Shown here: piece by piece, positions 26,298-33,246 of the stretch
How positions within the stretch are numbered: the stretch's first letter is position 1
Layout: every line of letters begins with the position of its first letter
Source of the DNA: Actinoallomurus sp050942425
GTDB taxonomy: Bacteria > Actinomycetota > Actinomycetes > Streptosporangiales > Streptosporangiaceae
Reading direction: 5' to 3'
Assembly: GCF_050942425.1 (NCBI RefSeq)
Contig: NZ_CP192063.1
Span: 10,540,001-10,604,000 of the forward strand
Length of the DNA: 64,000 nucleotides
The notes under the pieces: generated by a model
The model's input: only the letters and a program-made list of their open reading frames with translations
Told to the model about the DNA's origin: nothing
Database searches by the model: none
Program-made: the position numbers and the translations under genes

Positions 26298-26772
26298 ATG
26301 GGGACGGCATCAGGTCACTATGCCCGCGCCGCGCGTGCAACCAGAGGAGTGGGGACTGGAACGGCTCACCGAGGCTGAGTTCGCTGCTGCGTGGGCGAGC
26401 GGTCCGGACTCGGATCGGCCACAACCCAGCAGCCGCCTCCCGCTCGCCCCGCCGCTGCACTTCCTCACTGTCGCCCTTGCTCATAGCGTCGACCGTACGG
26501 CCGGCGCCTCCCCTGAAGGGCGGCATTCGCCACACGTCCGTATCCGGACGATTCGCCAAGTTCACACACGGCCGTGGTCGTAACTACGCGCGTCACCGTG
26601 ACGCCGTGTTGCGGTGACGCTCCCGGCCGGGCCGGTCCGCACGAGGCGTCGACCGGTGTGGCCGCCCGAAGGTCCCCCGCGAGATTAGGTCCCAGGTCCC
26701 TTGTGACCGGACGTGATGGGTCGCTAACGTCAAGTGGCTTTTGATCAACGGGTGAGATTCTAAATCTCGAGA
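26298..26772. other. 475-bp region, no supported gene
   Basis: A plus-strand frame from ATG 26321 to about 26583 codes for EEWGLERLTEAEFAAAWASG and then loses coding character, so it may be a decayed gene. Near 26755, just before the next gene, the AT-rich segment TTCTAAATCTCGAGAA (26757-26772) is part of a block repeated at 27304-27313. Confidence 0.3.
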
Positions 26773-27252
26773 ATGGATGAAAAATTGAAGTCGATCATTC
26801 GTACGGCCGTCGCGGTTGGTGCGCTCGCGTCGGCGGTCGGGGTCGCCGCTCCCGCGGCCTCCGCTGGAACCACCGCCGCCGCCTTCTCCTCTGGGAGGGT
26901 CTCGGCGACCTCTGTGAAGTTCCACTGCGGTCCCACGCACAAGAAGATCCAGGTGTGCACCGGGTGGTCCAAGAGTGGACTCGTGGGCGAGGTCAAGAAC
27001 TTCAACAGCAGCAGCCGTAGAGGTATTTACGGCGTGCAGTTCATCAATGCCACAGATGGGTCCAAGGACCATAACTCGTGGTACGGAACCAAGACCCGCA
27101 CTTTCGGCGCCTATTCCACGCTGAAGGGCTGGGACCTCACATGCGACATGAAGAAGTACCAGTACGCCGTCGCCATGGTCCGATTCGGCTCCCGCAAGCC
27201 CTACACGTACTACTGGGGTGACATCCTCAGGTGCAAGGACGGTCGGATCTAG
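26773..27252 (+). CDS. Secreted protein of unknown function
   Basis: 159 residues, family not recognised. A signal peptide ends near AAPAASA (residue 31). The mature part has four Cys (in FHCGP, QVCTGW, LTCDM and LRCKD), many aromatic and basic residues and ends DILRCKDGRI. It could be a small extracellular effector or an inhibitor-like beta-sheet protein stabilised by two disulphides. Its first codons recur, altered, at 27314, showing an ancient tandem duplication. Confidence 0.65.
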   Translation: MDEKLKSIIRTAVAVGALASAVGVAAPAASAGTTAAAFSSGRVSATSVKFHCGPTHKKIQVCTGWSKSGLVGEVKNFNSSSRRGIYGVQFINATDGSKDHNSWYGTKTRTFGAYSTLKGWDLTCDMKKYQYAVAMVRFGSRKPYTYYWGDILRCKDGRI

Positions 27253-27313
27253 CTGGGCGGCGAGTGCGGGTGACGCCCGCCGCGCTGGGGCCGGTCCTGT
27301 CTGAATCTGAAGA

Positions 27314-27397
27314 ATGGATGCAAAATTAAATTCGGTAATTCGTGTGACCGTCGCACAAAAAGGCGTACGCATGGATCGGCACCGATCCTACTCCTGA
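27314..27397 (+). pseudogene. Truncated N-terminal copy of the secreted protein
   Basis: The start context (GAATGGATG) and the first thirteen codons read MDAKLNSVIRVTV, against MDEKLKSIIRTAV in the gene at 26773. After codon 14 the similarity ends and a stop follows at 27395. The signal peptide is incomplete and no mature domain remains, so this is a relic of a tandem paralogue. Confidence 0.7.
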
Positions 27398-27717
27398 AGA
27401 ACGGATCACAGATCTCAAGGTCGAGTGCTTCCAGCAGGAGGAGATCGCTGGCTTGGTCGATCTCCGCTGATCCTTGCGAAGTGGCGCGCCACCGGAATGT
27501 ATAAAGAGCGGCGCGAAAGCGCCCCTTGAGCAAGGTGGCCGCACCGCTGGTCATGTGAGACAGAGCCGGTGCCGCTCGATAGGTGAGCACTCTGTCCGCC
27601 GCTGTGTGGGCGATTAAAGTGTTGTACACGTACGTCCTTTCTCGGCGGGCGTATGGCGTGGTTGACGGCCTCCCGCTCGTACCGGGAGTCCGTCCCATTG
27701 CTGGAGGACGGCCACGG

Positions 27718-28200
27718 ATGGTATACCAACTCAGCTTCTTCTGCAGATCGGGCGAGGAGACCGGCGCTGCGGCCATGGACCTTCTTCTGGATGAGATCCT
27801 TAAAAACGGGCCGCTTTACGGTGAGTGCATCGGTCCTCCCACACCAGGTCCGGGACAGTGGGAGGGACCTGAACAGGAAGCGATCACCGCGTTCAGACTG
27901 GCAACGTCTCCTGATGGCATCAGCAGAACATCTGACTACCTCCTTCTTGAGATCCACGTCGGCGTACGGTTCATCGCCGAGACGGTAATGGCTGCGGATC
28001 TGAACGATGAGCACGGCGTCTGGGGCAGCGACCTTCTTGCGATCATCACCCTGAGCGGGGACCGCCCAGATTGGGCGCTGGTCGAGCGGATCTGGACCGC
28101 CCTGGAAGGTCTCTGGTCAGTCGTGCCATGGGACGAAATGTCTGGCTTCGACATCTCTGCAAAGACCGAAGGTCCTCAGCAAGGGAAAACCTTACCCTGA
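27718..28200 (+). CDS. Hypothetical protein, possible orphan immunity-type protein
   Basis: 160 residues, unrecognised. ATG 27718 is preceded by GGAGG at 27703-27707; the frame continues upstream to a GTG at 27583 without added family signal. The product is acidic, cytoplasmic, with mixed alpha/beta pattern (MVYQLSFFCR, LLLEIHVGVRFIAETV, WALVERIWTALEGLW). Its size, composition and place among orphan secreted proteins recall immunity or DUF proteins of toxin loci, but no toxin is recognisable, so this is only a suggestion. Confidence 0.6.
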   Translation: MVYQLSFFCRSGEETGAAAMDLLLDEILKNGPLYGECIGPPTPGPGQWEGPEQEAITAFRLATSPDGISRTSDYLLLEIHVGVRFIAETVMAADLNDEHGVWGSDLLAIITLSGDRPDWALVERIWTALEGLWSVVPWDEMSGFDISAKTEGPQQGKTLP

Positions 28201-28309
28201 CACGGCTTCCACCCCAGTTACCGACCACCATGCGCCGCGTGCGGCCCAATTCCATCCCCGAGCCTGAGTCACCCGCCGGAGGCATCTTCTACCGGACCCA
28301 TGACGTGGT

Positions 28310-28424
28310 GAGCAGGGCGGCCCGCCAGTCGCCGGAGGCGACCCGGAAGGCGAACGGAGGCGACCCGGAAGGCGAACGGAGGCGACCCGGAAGGCGAACG
28401 AAGTGAAGTTGGCCGGCGGCCCTG
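28310..28424. repeat. Palindromic element A
   Basis: Outer arms CAGGGCGGCCCGCCA (28313-28327) and TGGCCGGCGGCCCTG (28410-28424) pair imperfectly. The interior holds three 22-bp repeats and GAACGAAGTGAAG. A related element B with the same outer arm (CAGGGCGG ... GGCCCTG) is at 29094-29169, on the other side of the gene between them. Confidence 0.55.
28333..28398. repeat. Three perfect copies of a 22-bp tandem repeat
   Basis: Units at 28333-28354, 28355-28376 and 28377-28398 are identical; each begins CGGAGGCGACC and ends GGAAGGCGAA. 22 bp is not a multiple of three. Recent slippage is likely, because no copy has diverged. Confidence 0.95.
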
Positions 28425-28650
28425 CGGCCGTCCCGTGGGAACGGTTCGGAACTGGTGACGCTGGAGCCGTCCACAAGACCGGGGCAACATCAAAAATAAC
28501 TAACGCTATCACAACACGCCGAGCGATCCGAACAATCCGAATACCGAAGTCAAGCGGGAAGACTTGAACACGATCCGCTGGCCAATGGCTCGCTGGCACA
28601 ACGGCCGGTGAATCCCGTGCGGCTGGCATGGTGCAGGCGAAGGGGAGACA

Positions 28651-29064
28651 ATGATACGAAGATCGAACTCGATCGGTATGGCGCTATTGGCGGTACTGGC
28701 CTGGTTGACGTGCGTCGGTGCACCGGCGCATGCGGACGTAAGGCCGAAGGCATGCACGTTCACAGCCTCGCCGCTCGTTTACATCTACAACGACAGCGGC
28801 TATCAGCTCGGCTGGCTCCGCACGTTCGTCGATGGCTGCGGCTCCGCTTACACCCAGGTCTACGGGGTCACCACCACCATCTGGACCGCCGCTCTGGCCA
28901 CGCGCAGCAATGCGGATGTCGGGTCGTACACCCACTACGGAAGTGGAGCCACCATGGCACCGGTACATGTGGGGTGCGTCGACGTACAAGGCTGGGCCGT
29001 GGCGGAGGACGACCACGGCAACATGGTGGGTTACGCAAATACCAACTGGCGCAACGCCTGTTGA
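28651..29064 (+). CDS. Secreted Cys-containing hypothetical protein
   Basis: 137 residues. A signal peptide (about 1-29, cut after APAHA) is followed by a mature domain of about 108 residues with four Cys (KACTF, DGCGS, VGCVDV and the C-terminal NAC) and several aromatic residues. GGGGAGA precedes the ATG by about four bases. The pattern suggests a compact disulphide-bonded extracellular protein. No family recognised. It is bracketed by the two palindromic elements A and B. Confidence 0.7.
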   Translation: MIRRSNSIGMALLAVLAWLTCVGAPAHADVRPKACTFTASPLVYIYNDSGYQLGWLRTFVDGCGSAYTQVYGVTTTIWTAALATRSNADVGSYTHYGSGATMAPVHVGCVDVQGWAVAEDDHGNMVGYANTNWRNAC

Positions 29065-29093
29065 CCAGGTGAAAAAGCTCTCGTAATGGCGAG

Positions 29094-29169
29094 CAGGGCG
29101 GTCGGCAAGATCGCTGTAGGCCACCCCGAAGGGGCGAGCGAACGCGAGTGAGTCTTGCCAACGGCCCTG
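29094..29169. repeat. Palindromic element B
   Basis: Arms CAGGGCGGTCGGCAAGA (29094-29110) and TCTTGCCAACGGCCCTG (29153-29169) form a stem of 7 + 6 pairs around a four-base internal loop; an inner hairpin CCCCGAAGGGG sits at 29124-29134. The interior contains GAGCGAACGCGAGTGAG, like GAACGAAGTGAAG in element A. It may also act as terminator for the secreted-protein gene. Confidence 0.6.
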
Positions 29170-29286
29170 CGACTGTCACGAGACTCGCGGCGGCGTGAAC
29201 CCGGCGGAGGATGCTAGATCGCGGTGGGGTGTCGCGCTCCGTGGCGGCCGTCCGGCGGTCGGAGGGACCGGCGCCTACGCCGCACG

Positions 29287-29418
29287 CCCGTAGTCGCGGA
29301 GTGGGCCGGTCACAGTGTGGACGTCCTGTTGCGGGTCTACGCCAAGTGCATCGCGGGACAACAGGAGGAGGCCAGGCGGCGCATCCTCGCCGCGACCCGG
29401 CATCGAGACCCCACCTGA
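29287..29418 (+). pseudogene. Tyrosine recombinase (phage integrase) C-terminal remnant
   Basis: The 42 codons before TGA 29416 read VVAEWAGHSVDVLLRVYAKC and then a QQEEARRRI tail, which is the C-terminal block of actinobacterial tyrosine integrases, including the box II His (GHS) and catalytic Tyr (VYAKC). The upstream catalytic Arg region and the DNA-binding domain are missing. The remnant lies 130 bp from the 3' end of tRNA-Tyr, where integrases of tRNA-targeting elements usually sit. Confidence 0.8.
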
Positions 29419-29503
29419 GCCCGTGCCGAACTTGGGCACGGATTCGGCACAGCCACCCGCACACGGCCGTAGGCAGCCGTGGACAACCGGACAGAACAAG
29501 ATC

Positions 29504-29540
29504 GGCCCCTGACCGCTTAGACGCTGGTCAGGGGCCGTTT
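29504..29540. terminator. Strong hairpin with T-run
   Basis: GGCCCCTGACC (29504-29514) and GGTCAGGGGCC (29526-29536) form a perfect 11-bp stem with an 11-base loop; GTTTT follows on the plus strand. On the minus strand the same hairpin lies just after the 3' end of tRNA-Tyr, so it can end transcription from both sides. Confidence 0.8.
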
Positions 29541-29547
29541 TCCCTAC

Positions 29548-29632
29548 TGGTGGCGGGTCCAGGGTTCGAACCTGGGTAGGCTAAGCCGACGGATTTACAG
29601 TCCGCTCCCATTGGCCACTCGGGCAACCCGCC
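29548..29632 (-). tRNA. tRNA-Tyr(GTA)
   Basis: The minus strand folds as a class II tRNA. Acceptor stem GGCGGGT/ACCCGCC, D-arm around GCCCGAGTGGCC, anticodon loop CTGTAAA giving anticodon GTA, a long variable arm, T-arm with GGTTCGAACC, and an encoded CCA at 29550-29548. It flanks the accessory region on its left (3' side), matching its likely use as an integration site. Confidence 0.95.
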
Positions 29633-29792
29633 GGGTATGCCGCCGTAGCGACGCTCAGAAGGATAGCGGACTCCGGGCCCAAGGGTGACATCGGTTTCCG
29701 GAGGCCCGATCACCGGCGTCGGTGGCCCGGGAGCCGGCCCACGCTGACTAGGCTCTTCAGAGAGATCGTCGTAATCCGTGAGGACATGAACC

Positions 29793-30284
29793 GTGGCTTC
29801 GGAAAGCTCTTTCGACATCGTGTCAAAGCTCGACCGGCAGGAGGTGGACAACGCTCTGAACCAGGCCGCCAAGGAGATCGCCAACCGGTTCGACTTCCGT
29901 AACGTCGACGCGGGGATCCGGTGGTCGGGCGAGACCATCGAGGTCCAGGCGAACAGCGAGGAGCGGGCCAACGCCGTCCTCGACGTCTTCAAGGAGAAGC
30001 TGGTCAAGCGCGGCGTCTCCCTGAAGGCGATCGACGCGGACGAGCCCAAGGCGTCCGGGAAGCTCTACAAGCTCACCATCGGGCTGAAGGAGGGCATCTC
30101 CCAGGAGGACGCCAAGAAGATCGGCAAGATCGTCCGGGACGAAGGCCCGAAGGGTGTACGGGCGCAGATCCAGGGTGAGGAGCTGCGGGTCAGCTCGAAG
30201 AAGAAGGACGACCTGCAGACGGTGATCACCCTGCTCAAGGGCAAGGACCTGGACGTCGCCCTGCAGTTCACCAACTATCGCTAG
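29793..30284 (+). CDS. YajQ-family nucleotide-binding protein
   Basis: 163 residues, the standard family length. The N-terminus ASESSFDIVSKLDRQEVDNA and the C-terminal SSKKKDDLQTVITLLKG followed by LQFTNYR are hallmarks. The protein has two ferredoxin-like domains; homologues bind cyclic di-GMP or nucleic acids, though the role in actinobacteria is not established. The GTG start has GAGGAC about nine bases upstream. A short hairpin AGACGG-TCAGG-CCGTCT (30291-30307) follows the stop and may end the transcript. Confidence 0.95.
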   Translation: MASESSFDIVSKLDRQEVDNALNQAAKEIANRFDFRNVDAGIRWSGETIEVQANSEERANAVLDVFKEKLVKRGVSLKAIDADEPKASGKLYKLTIGLKEGISQEDAKKIGKIVRDEGPKGVRAQIQGEELRVSSKKKDDLQTVITLLKGKDLDVALQFTNYR

Positions 30285-30290
30285 GTGATC

Positions 30291-30307
30291 AGACGGTCAG
30301 GCCGTCT
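30291..30307 (+). terminator. Short hairpin after the YajQ gene
   Basis: AGACGG, five-base loop, CCGTCT, six pairs, seven bases after the stop codon; no T-run follows, so it is a weak candidate. Confidence 0.4.
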
Positions 30308-30524
30308 ACCTGCGTCGGGAGCCCCGCGCGGTCCGTGGAGGGCACATCCGGGGCACATGACCAAGAGCGCCGTCAACGATCCGATCGTGCGCGTCTTCTC
30401 ATGTGCCTCGGGTCACCTCCACGTACTTGTTGAAGATGATCGTGGGGGTTCAAGATCCCAGCAACGCGGGCGGCCGGCCCCGGATGCGACCAGGTCACCT
30501 GGCACGTCGGGCTCGACCCGTGCG

Positions 30525-31457
30525 TCAAGAACAGCGGCTTGGCCTCGCGCCGTAATCTGCGACTCCGGTGATGACCGCGACGATAACCGAGCCTTCGGCG
30601 AATCGACCACGCTCGACAAGGTCGAAAATGCCGTACATCATCTTTGCGCCATAGATGCGATCAAGTTGCAGGCCATGCTTGTCGGCGAAGTCATCGATGA
30701 ACGCGGCCAGTCCCGGTTTCTGCTTCGCGTACCCACCGAAGTGGTAGTCGAGCTCGATCCGCCACCGACCGCGCTCTCGGCCGTAGGTCCGCTCCTGTAG
30801 CTCTCGAACCTCATCGCCCAGGAACCCGCCTCCCTTGAGCGCGGAGAACCCGATCGCCTCCTGCCCGGCCTGGAGCCCTGCGGCGACTCCGGCCAAGGTC
30901 CCGCCCGTTCCCACCGGGCAGCAGATGGCGGTGAAATGCTCGGTGATCTCTTCTGGAATCTCGGCACATCCTGGCAGTGCCAGGGTGTTGCTTCCCCCTT
31001 CTGGCAGCAGGTAGAACTCGCCGAACTCATCGTGTAGCCGTTGCACAACGTCCGATTCATGTTTGCGCCGGTAGGTCGTGCGGTCCAAGTACGTCAGGGT
31101 CATGCCCTGCTCTACGGCGTAGGCCAACACGGGATTCAGCGGCTCATGCGGCTCGCCGCGGATGACTCCGATCGTCCTGAACCCGAAGTAGTGACCGGCG
31201 GCTGAGACAGCTCGGATGTGGTTGGAGTAGGCGCCCCCGAAGGTCAGCAGCGTCTCGTAGCCATCGCGCCGGGCGGCTTCGAGGTTGTACTTGAGCTTGC
31301 GCCACTTGTTCCCAGGGATCTCCGGGTTGATCAAGTCATCCCGCTTGAGCAGCAGGCGTACCGAGCGATCGGCCAACCGAGAGTCCATCAGCTCCTCGAC
31401 AGGCGAGGGCAGGCGAAAGGCAGCGTCCCTCTGCGCGATCCTGCCGGTTGCCGCCAT
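30525..31457 (-). CDS. PLP-dependent D-cysteine desulfhydrase/ACC deaminase-like
   Basis: 310 residues from ATG 31457 (an ATG four codons upstream has a ribosome site too close). Fold-type II PLP enzyme: the cofactor Lys is in IPGNKWRKLKYN, substrate-binding FGGAYSNHIRAVSAA follows, and the phosphate loop is GTGGTLAGVAAG. Relatives release pyruvate or 2-oxobutyrate from D-cysteine, D-serine or 1-aminocyclopropane-1-carboxylate. The C-terminus is odd: the family usually ends TGG-LQG, but here it reads ITGVADYGARPSRCS, as if altered by a local frameshift or replacement, so activity is uncertain. Confidence 0.83.
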   Translation of the reverse strand: MAATGRIAQRDAAFRLPSPVEELMDSRLADRSVRLLLKRDDLINPEIPGNKWRKLKYNLEAARRDGYETLLTFGGAYSNHIRAVSAAGHYFGFRTIGVIRGEPHEPLNPVLAYAVEQGMTLTYLDRTTYRRKHESDVVQRLHDEFGEFYLLPEGGSNTLALPGCAEIPEEITEHFTAICCPVGTGGTLAGVAAGLQAGQEAIGFSALKGGGFLGDEVRELQERTYGRERGRWRIELDYHFGGYAKQKPGLAAFIDDFADKHGLQLDRIYGAKMMYGIFDLVERGRFAEGSVIVAVITGVADYGARPSRCS

Positions 31458-31477
31458 ACCCCAGAGCATCCTCGGTC

Positions 31478-31744
31478 TCAGCCGACGAGGCGGGAGTGGT
31501 CTTCGGGGGTGAGGCGGCGGGCAAGGTCGGTGAGGTCGAGGTCGAGGGCCTCGGCCAGGGCGGCGACGGTGAAGAAGGCGGGGGCGGCGATGGCGCCCCG
31601 CTCGATTTTGCGCAGGGTGTCGAGGGAGATGCCGGCCTCGGCGGCGATGGAGGCCGCGCTGCGTGGGCCGCGTGCGGCGCGGAGCACTTGGCCGAGGGCC
31701 CGGCCGCGGTCGCGCTGGTCTTCGGTGAGAGGGGTTCGCACCAT
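31478..31744 (-). CDS. XRE-family helix-turn-helix regulator
   Basis: 88 residues. One XRE domain fills most of the protein: GQVLRAARGPRSAASIAAEA then GISLDTLRKIERGAIAAP. The ATG lies seven bases after a perfect TATAAT (minus strand 31757-31752), so the mRNA is likely leaderless. It is divergent from a methionine aminopeptidase gene with only 36 bp between, and probably controls both promoters. Confidence 0.9.
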   Translation of the reverse strand: MVRTPLTEDQRDRGRALGQVLRAARGPRSAASIAAEAGISLDTLRKIERGAIAAPAFFTVAALAEALDLDLTDLARRLTPEDHSRLVG

Positions 31745-31780
31745 ACCGAGGATTATAAGGCTGGTATTAAAATCTACCCC
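31745..31780. promoter_or_regulatory. 36-bp divergent promoter, both genes nearly leaderless
   Basis: TATAAT on the minus strand (31757-31752) serves the XRE gene and TATTAA on the plus strand (31765-31770) serves the MetAP gene; both lie 7 to 10 bases from their start codons. The boxes face each other, so one bound XRE dimer in the centre would affect both directions. No ribosome sites are visible. Confidence 0.6.
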
Positions 31781-32539
31781 ATGGTGACGTTGAGGAGTCA
31801 GGCCGAGATCGATCGGATGCGCGAGGCGGGCCTGGTGGTCAGGGAGGCGCTGCGCCGGGTGACCGATGCGGCCGAGCCGGGGGTCAGCCTCGCCGAGCTG
31901 GACGCGATCGCGGCCGCCTGTATCAAGGAGCACGGGGCTCGCTCCAATTTCCTGAACTACCACCCGTTCTGGGCGCCCACTCCGTACCCGGGGGTGCTGT
32001 GCCTGTCGGTCAACGACGTGATCGTGCACGGCGTCCCGGACGGACGGGTTCTGAAGACCGGGGACATTCTGTCCATCGACTGCGGCGCGGAGGTCGGCGG
32101 CTACCACGGTGACGCGGCGGTGACGGTGCCGGTCGGGGAGGTCGATGATGACGCGAAGCGGTTGCTGGAGACCACGCGGGCGGCGCTGACGGCCGCGATC
32201 GCGGTGGCCGTCCCCGGTGGCCGGATGGGCGACATCGGGTACGCCGTCGAGACCACCGCACGGCCGTACGGGCTGCTGGAAGGGGTCGGCGGGCACGGCA
32301 TCGGGACGGCCATGCACGAGGAGCCGGACGTCCCGAACACCGGACGTCCCGGGCGTGGGTTGCGGTTGCGCGAAGGGCTGGTCATCGCGATCGAGCCGAT
32401 GCTGATCGAGGGCGGTGTCGACGAAGGGCGTACGCTCGCCGACGGCTGGTCGATCGCCACCGCCGACGGCAGCCGGGCCGCCCACTTCGAGCACACGATC
32501 GCGATCACCGCGGACGGTCCGGTGATTCTCACCGCGTGA
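31781..32539 (+). CDS. map: Type I methionine aminopeptidase
   Basis: 252 residues from ATG 31781. The metallo-peptidase (pita-bread) fold is shown by SVNDVIVHGVPDG, the first metal Asp in LSIDCGAEVGGYHGDAAVT, the His in GGHGIGTAMHEEP and the Glu in AIEPMLIEGG, with a final Glu in HFEHTIAIT. It removes the initiator Met from nascent proteins. Actinomycetes often have two or three such genes; pairing with a dedicated XRE regulator suggests this is a conditional second copy rather than the ribosomal-operon one. Confidence 0.93.
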   Translation: MVTLRSQAEIDRMREAGLVVREALRRVTDAAEPGVSLAELDAIAAACIKEHGARSNFLNYHPFWAPTPYPGVLCLSVNDVIVHGVPDGRVLKTGDILSIDCGAEVGGYHGDAAVTVPVGEVDDDAKRLLETTRAALTAAIAVAVPGGRMGDIGYAVETTARPYGLLEGVGGHGIGTAMHEEPDVPNTGRPGRGLRLREGLVIAIEPMLIEGGVDEGRTLADGWSIATADGSRAAHFEHTIAITADGPVILTA

Positions 32540-32654
32540 GGCTCCAGCCGAATTCGCCGACGGCACGGCCCGGCCGTCCCGTCCCGACTGCCCCGGCCGT
32601 CCCGGTCGGAATTCGCTGGCGGTGCCGCTCGGCCGTCCGGTAGGACTACCTGCC

Positions 32655-33164
32655 GTGACGACGTGGACGCTGGCCCCTGAGCCTGTTGAATCTCCGGACG
32701 CTACCCGGCTGCGCCGGGAGTACTACGCCGAGGTCGCGAGCCGCTATTGGAAGCGACCCGCGACCTCGCGGGAGGTCGACGAGGGATTGGCCGGGGACGG
32801 CGCGGAGTTGCTCGTCCCGCCCGCGGGTCAGTTCGTCGTCGGCAGGTACGGCGGTGAGGCCGCGGCGTGTGGCGGCGTCCTGCTGCTCGACACCGACGCC
32901 GATACCGACGCCCACACCGCCGAGCTGACCCGGGTGTATCTACGCCCGACCTTTCGCGGCAGGAAGGGCGCCGGCCTCCTCCTGGAGTTCCTGGAGGAGG
33001 AAGCGCGTGCGCTGGGTGCCCGGCGGATGGTCCTCAACACCCGCCTCGATCTGATCGAGGCACGGTCGCTGTACGTACGGTACGGCTACGCCGAGATCCC
33101 GGCCTACTGCACGGGTCCGTACGTCGAGATCTGCTACGGCAAGGATCTCCGACCGGCCGAGTAG
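32655..33164 (+). CDS. GNAT-family N-acetyltransferase
   Basis: 169 residues from GTG 32655; a start eleven codons earlier is possible. The acetyl-CoA-binding motif A is RVYLRPTFRGRKGAGLLLEF (R-x-x-G-x-G/A) at about residues 96-115, followed by ARRMVLNTR and a Tyr-rich C-terminus (YVRYGYAEIPAY) with the usual beta-bulge. The substrate is unknown. The gene is convergent with the PBP gene, and a strong hairpin separates them. Confidence 0.88.
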   Translation: MTTWTLAPEPVESPDATRLRREYYAEVASRYWKRPATSREVDEGLAGDGAELLVPPAGQFVVGRYGGEAAACGGVLLLDTDADTDAHTAELTRVYLRPTFRGRKGAGLLLEFLEEEARALGARRMVLNTRLDLIEARSLYVRYGYAEIPAYCTGPYVEICYGKDLRPAE

Positions 33165-33177
33165 CCGGAGACGGCGC

Positions 33178-33215
33178 GGTGCCCCGCACGCACGGCCAAG
33201 TGCGTACGGGGCACC
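33178..33215. terminator. Bidirectional terminator hairpin
   Basis: GGTGCCCCGCACGCAC, loop GGCCAA, GTGCGTACGGGGCACC: sixteen positions with one C/A mismatch. It sits between the stops of two convergent genes. Confidence 0.85.
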
Positions 33216-33246
33216 GATCCGGACACTCAGGAACCGTTGGCCGCGA

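Larger units (their letters stand above)
28201..28650. other. Repeat-rich intergenic region
   Basis: 450 bp between two orphan genes. It contains the 22-bp triplicate and the palindromic element A listed separately. The last 150 bp (28480-28650) are AT-richer and likely hold the promoter of the secreted protein at 28651; no gene is supported. Confidence 0.6.

Noticed and set aside
30420..30480. T-arm-like GGGGGTTCAAGATCCC, possible tRNA or att remnant
   Set aside because: No acceptor, D or anticodon stem can be built around it and it does not match the tRNA-Tyr 3' end.
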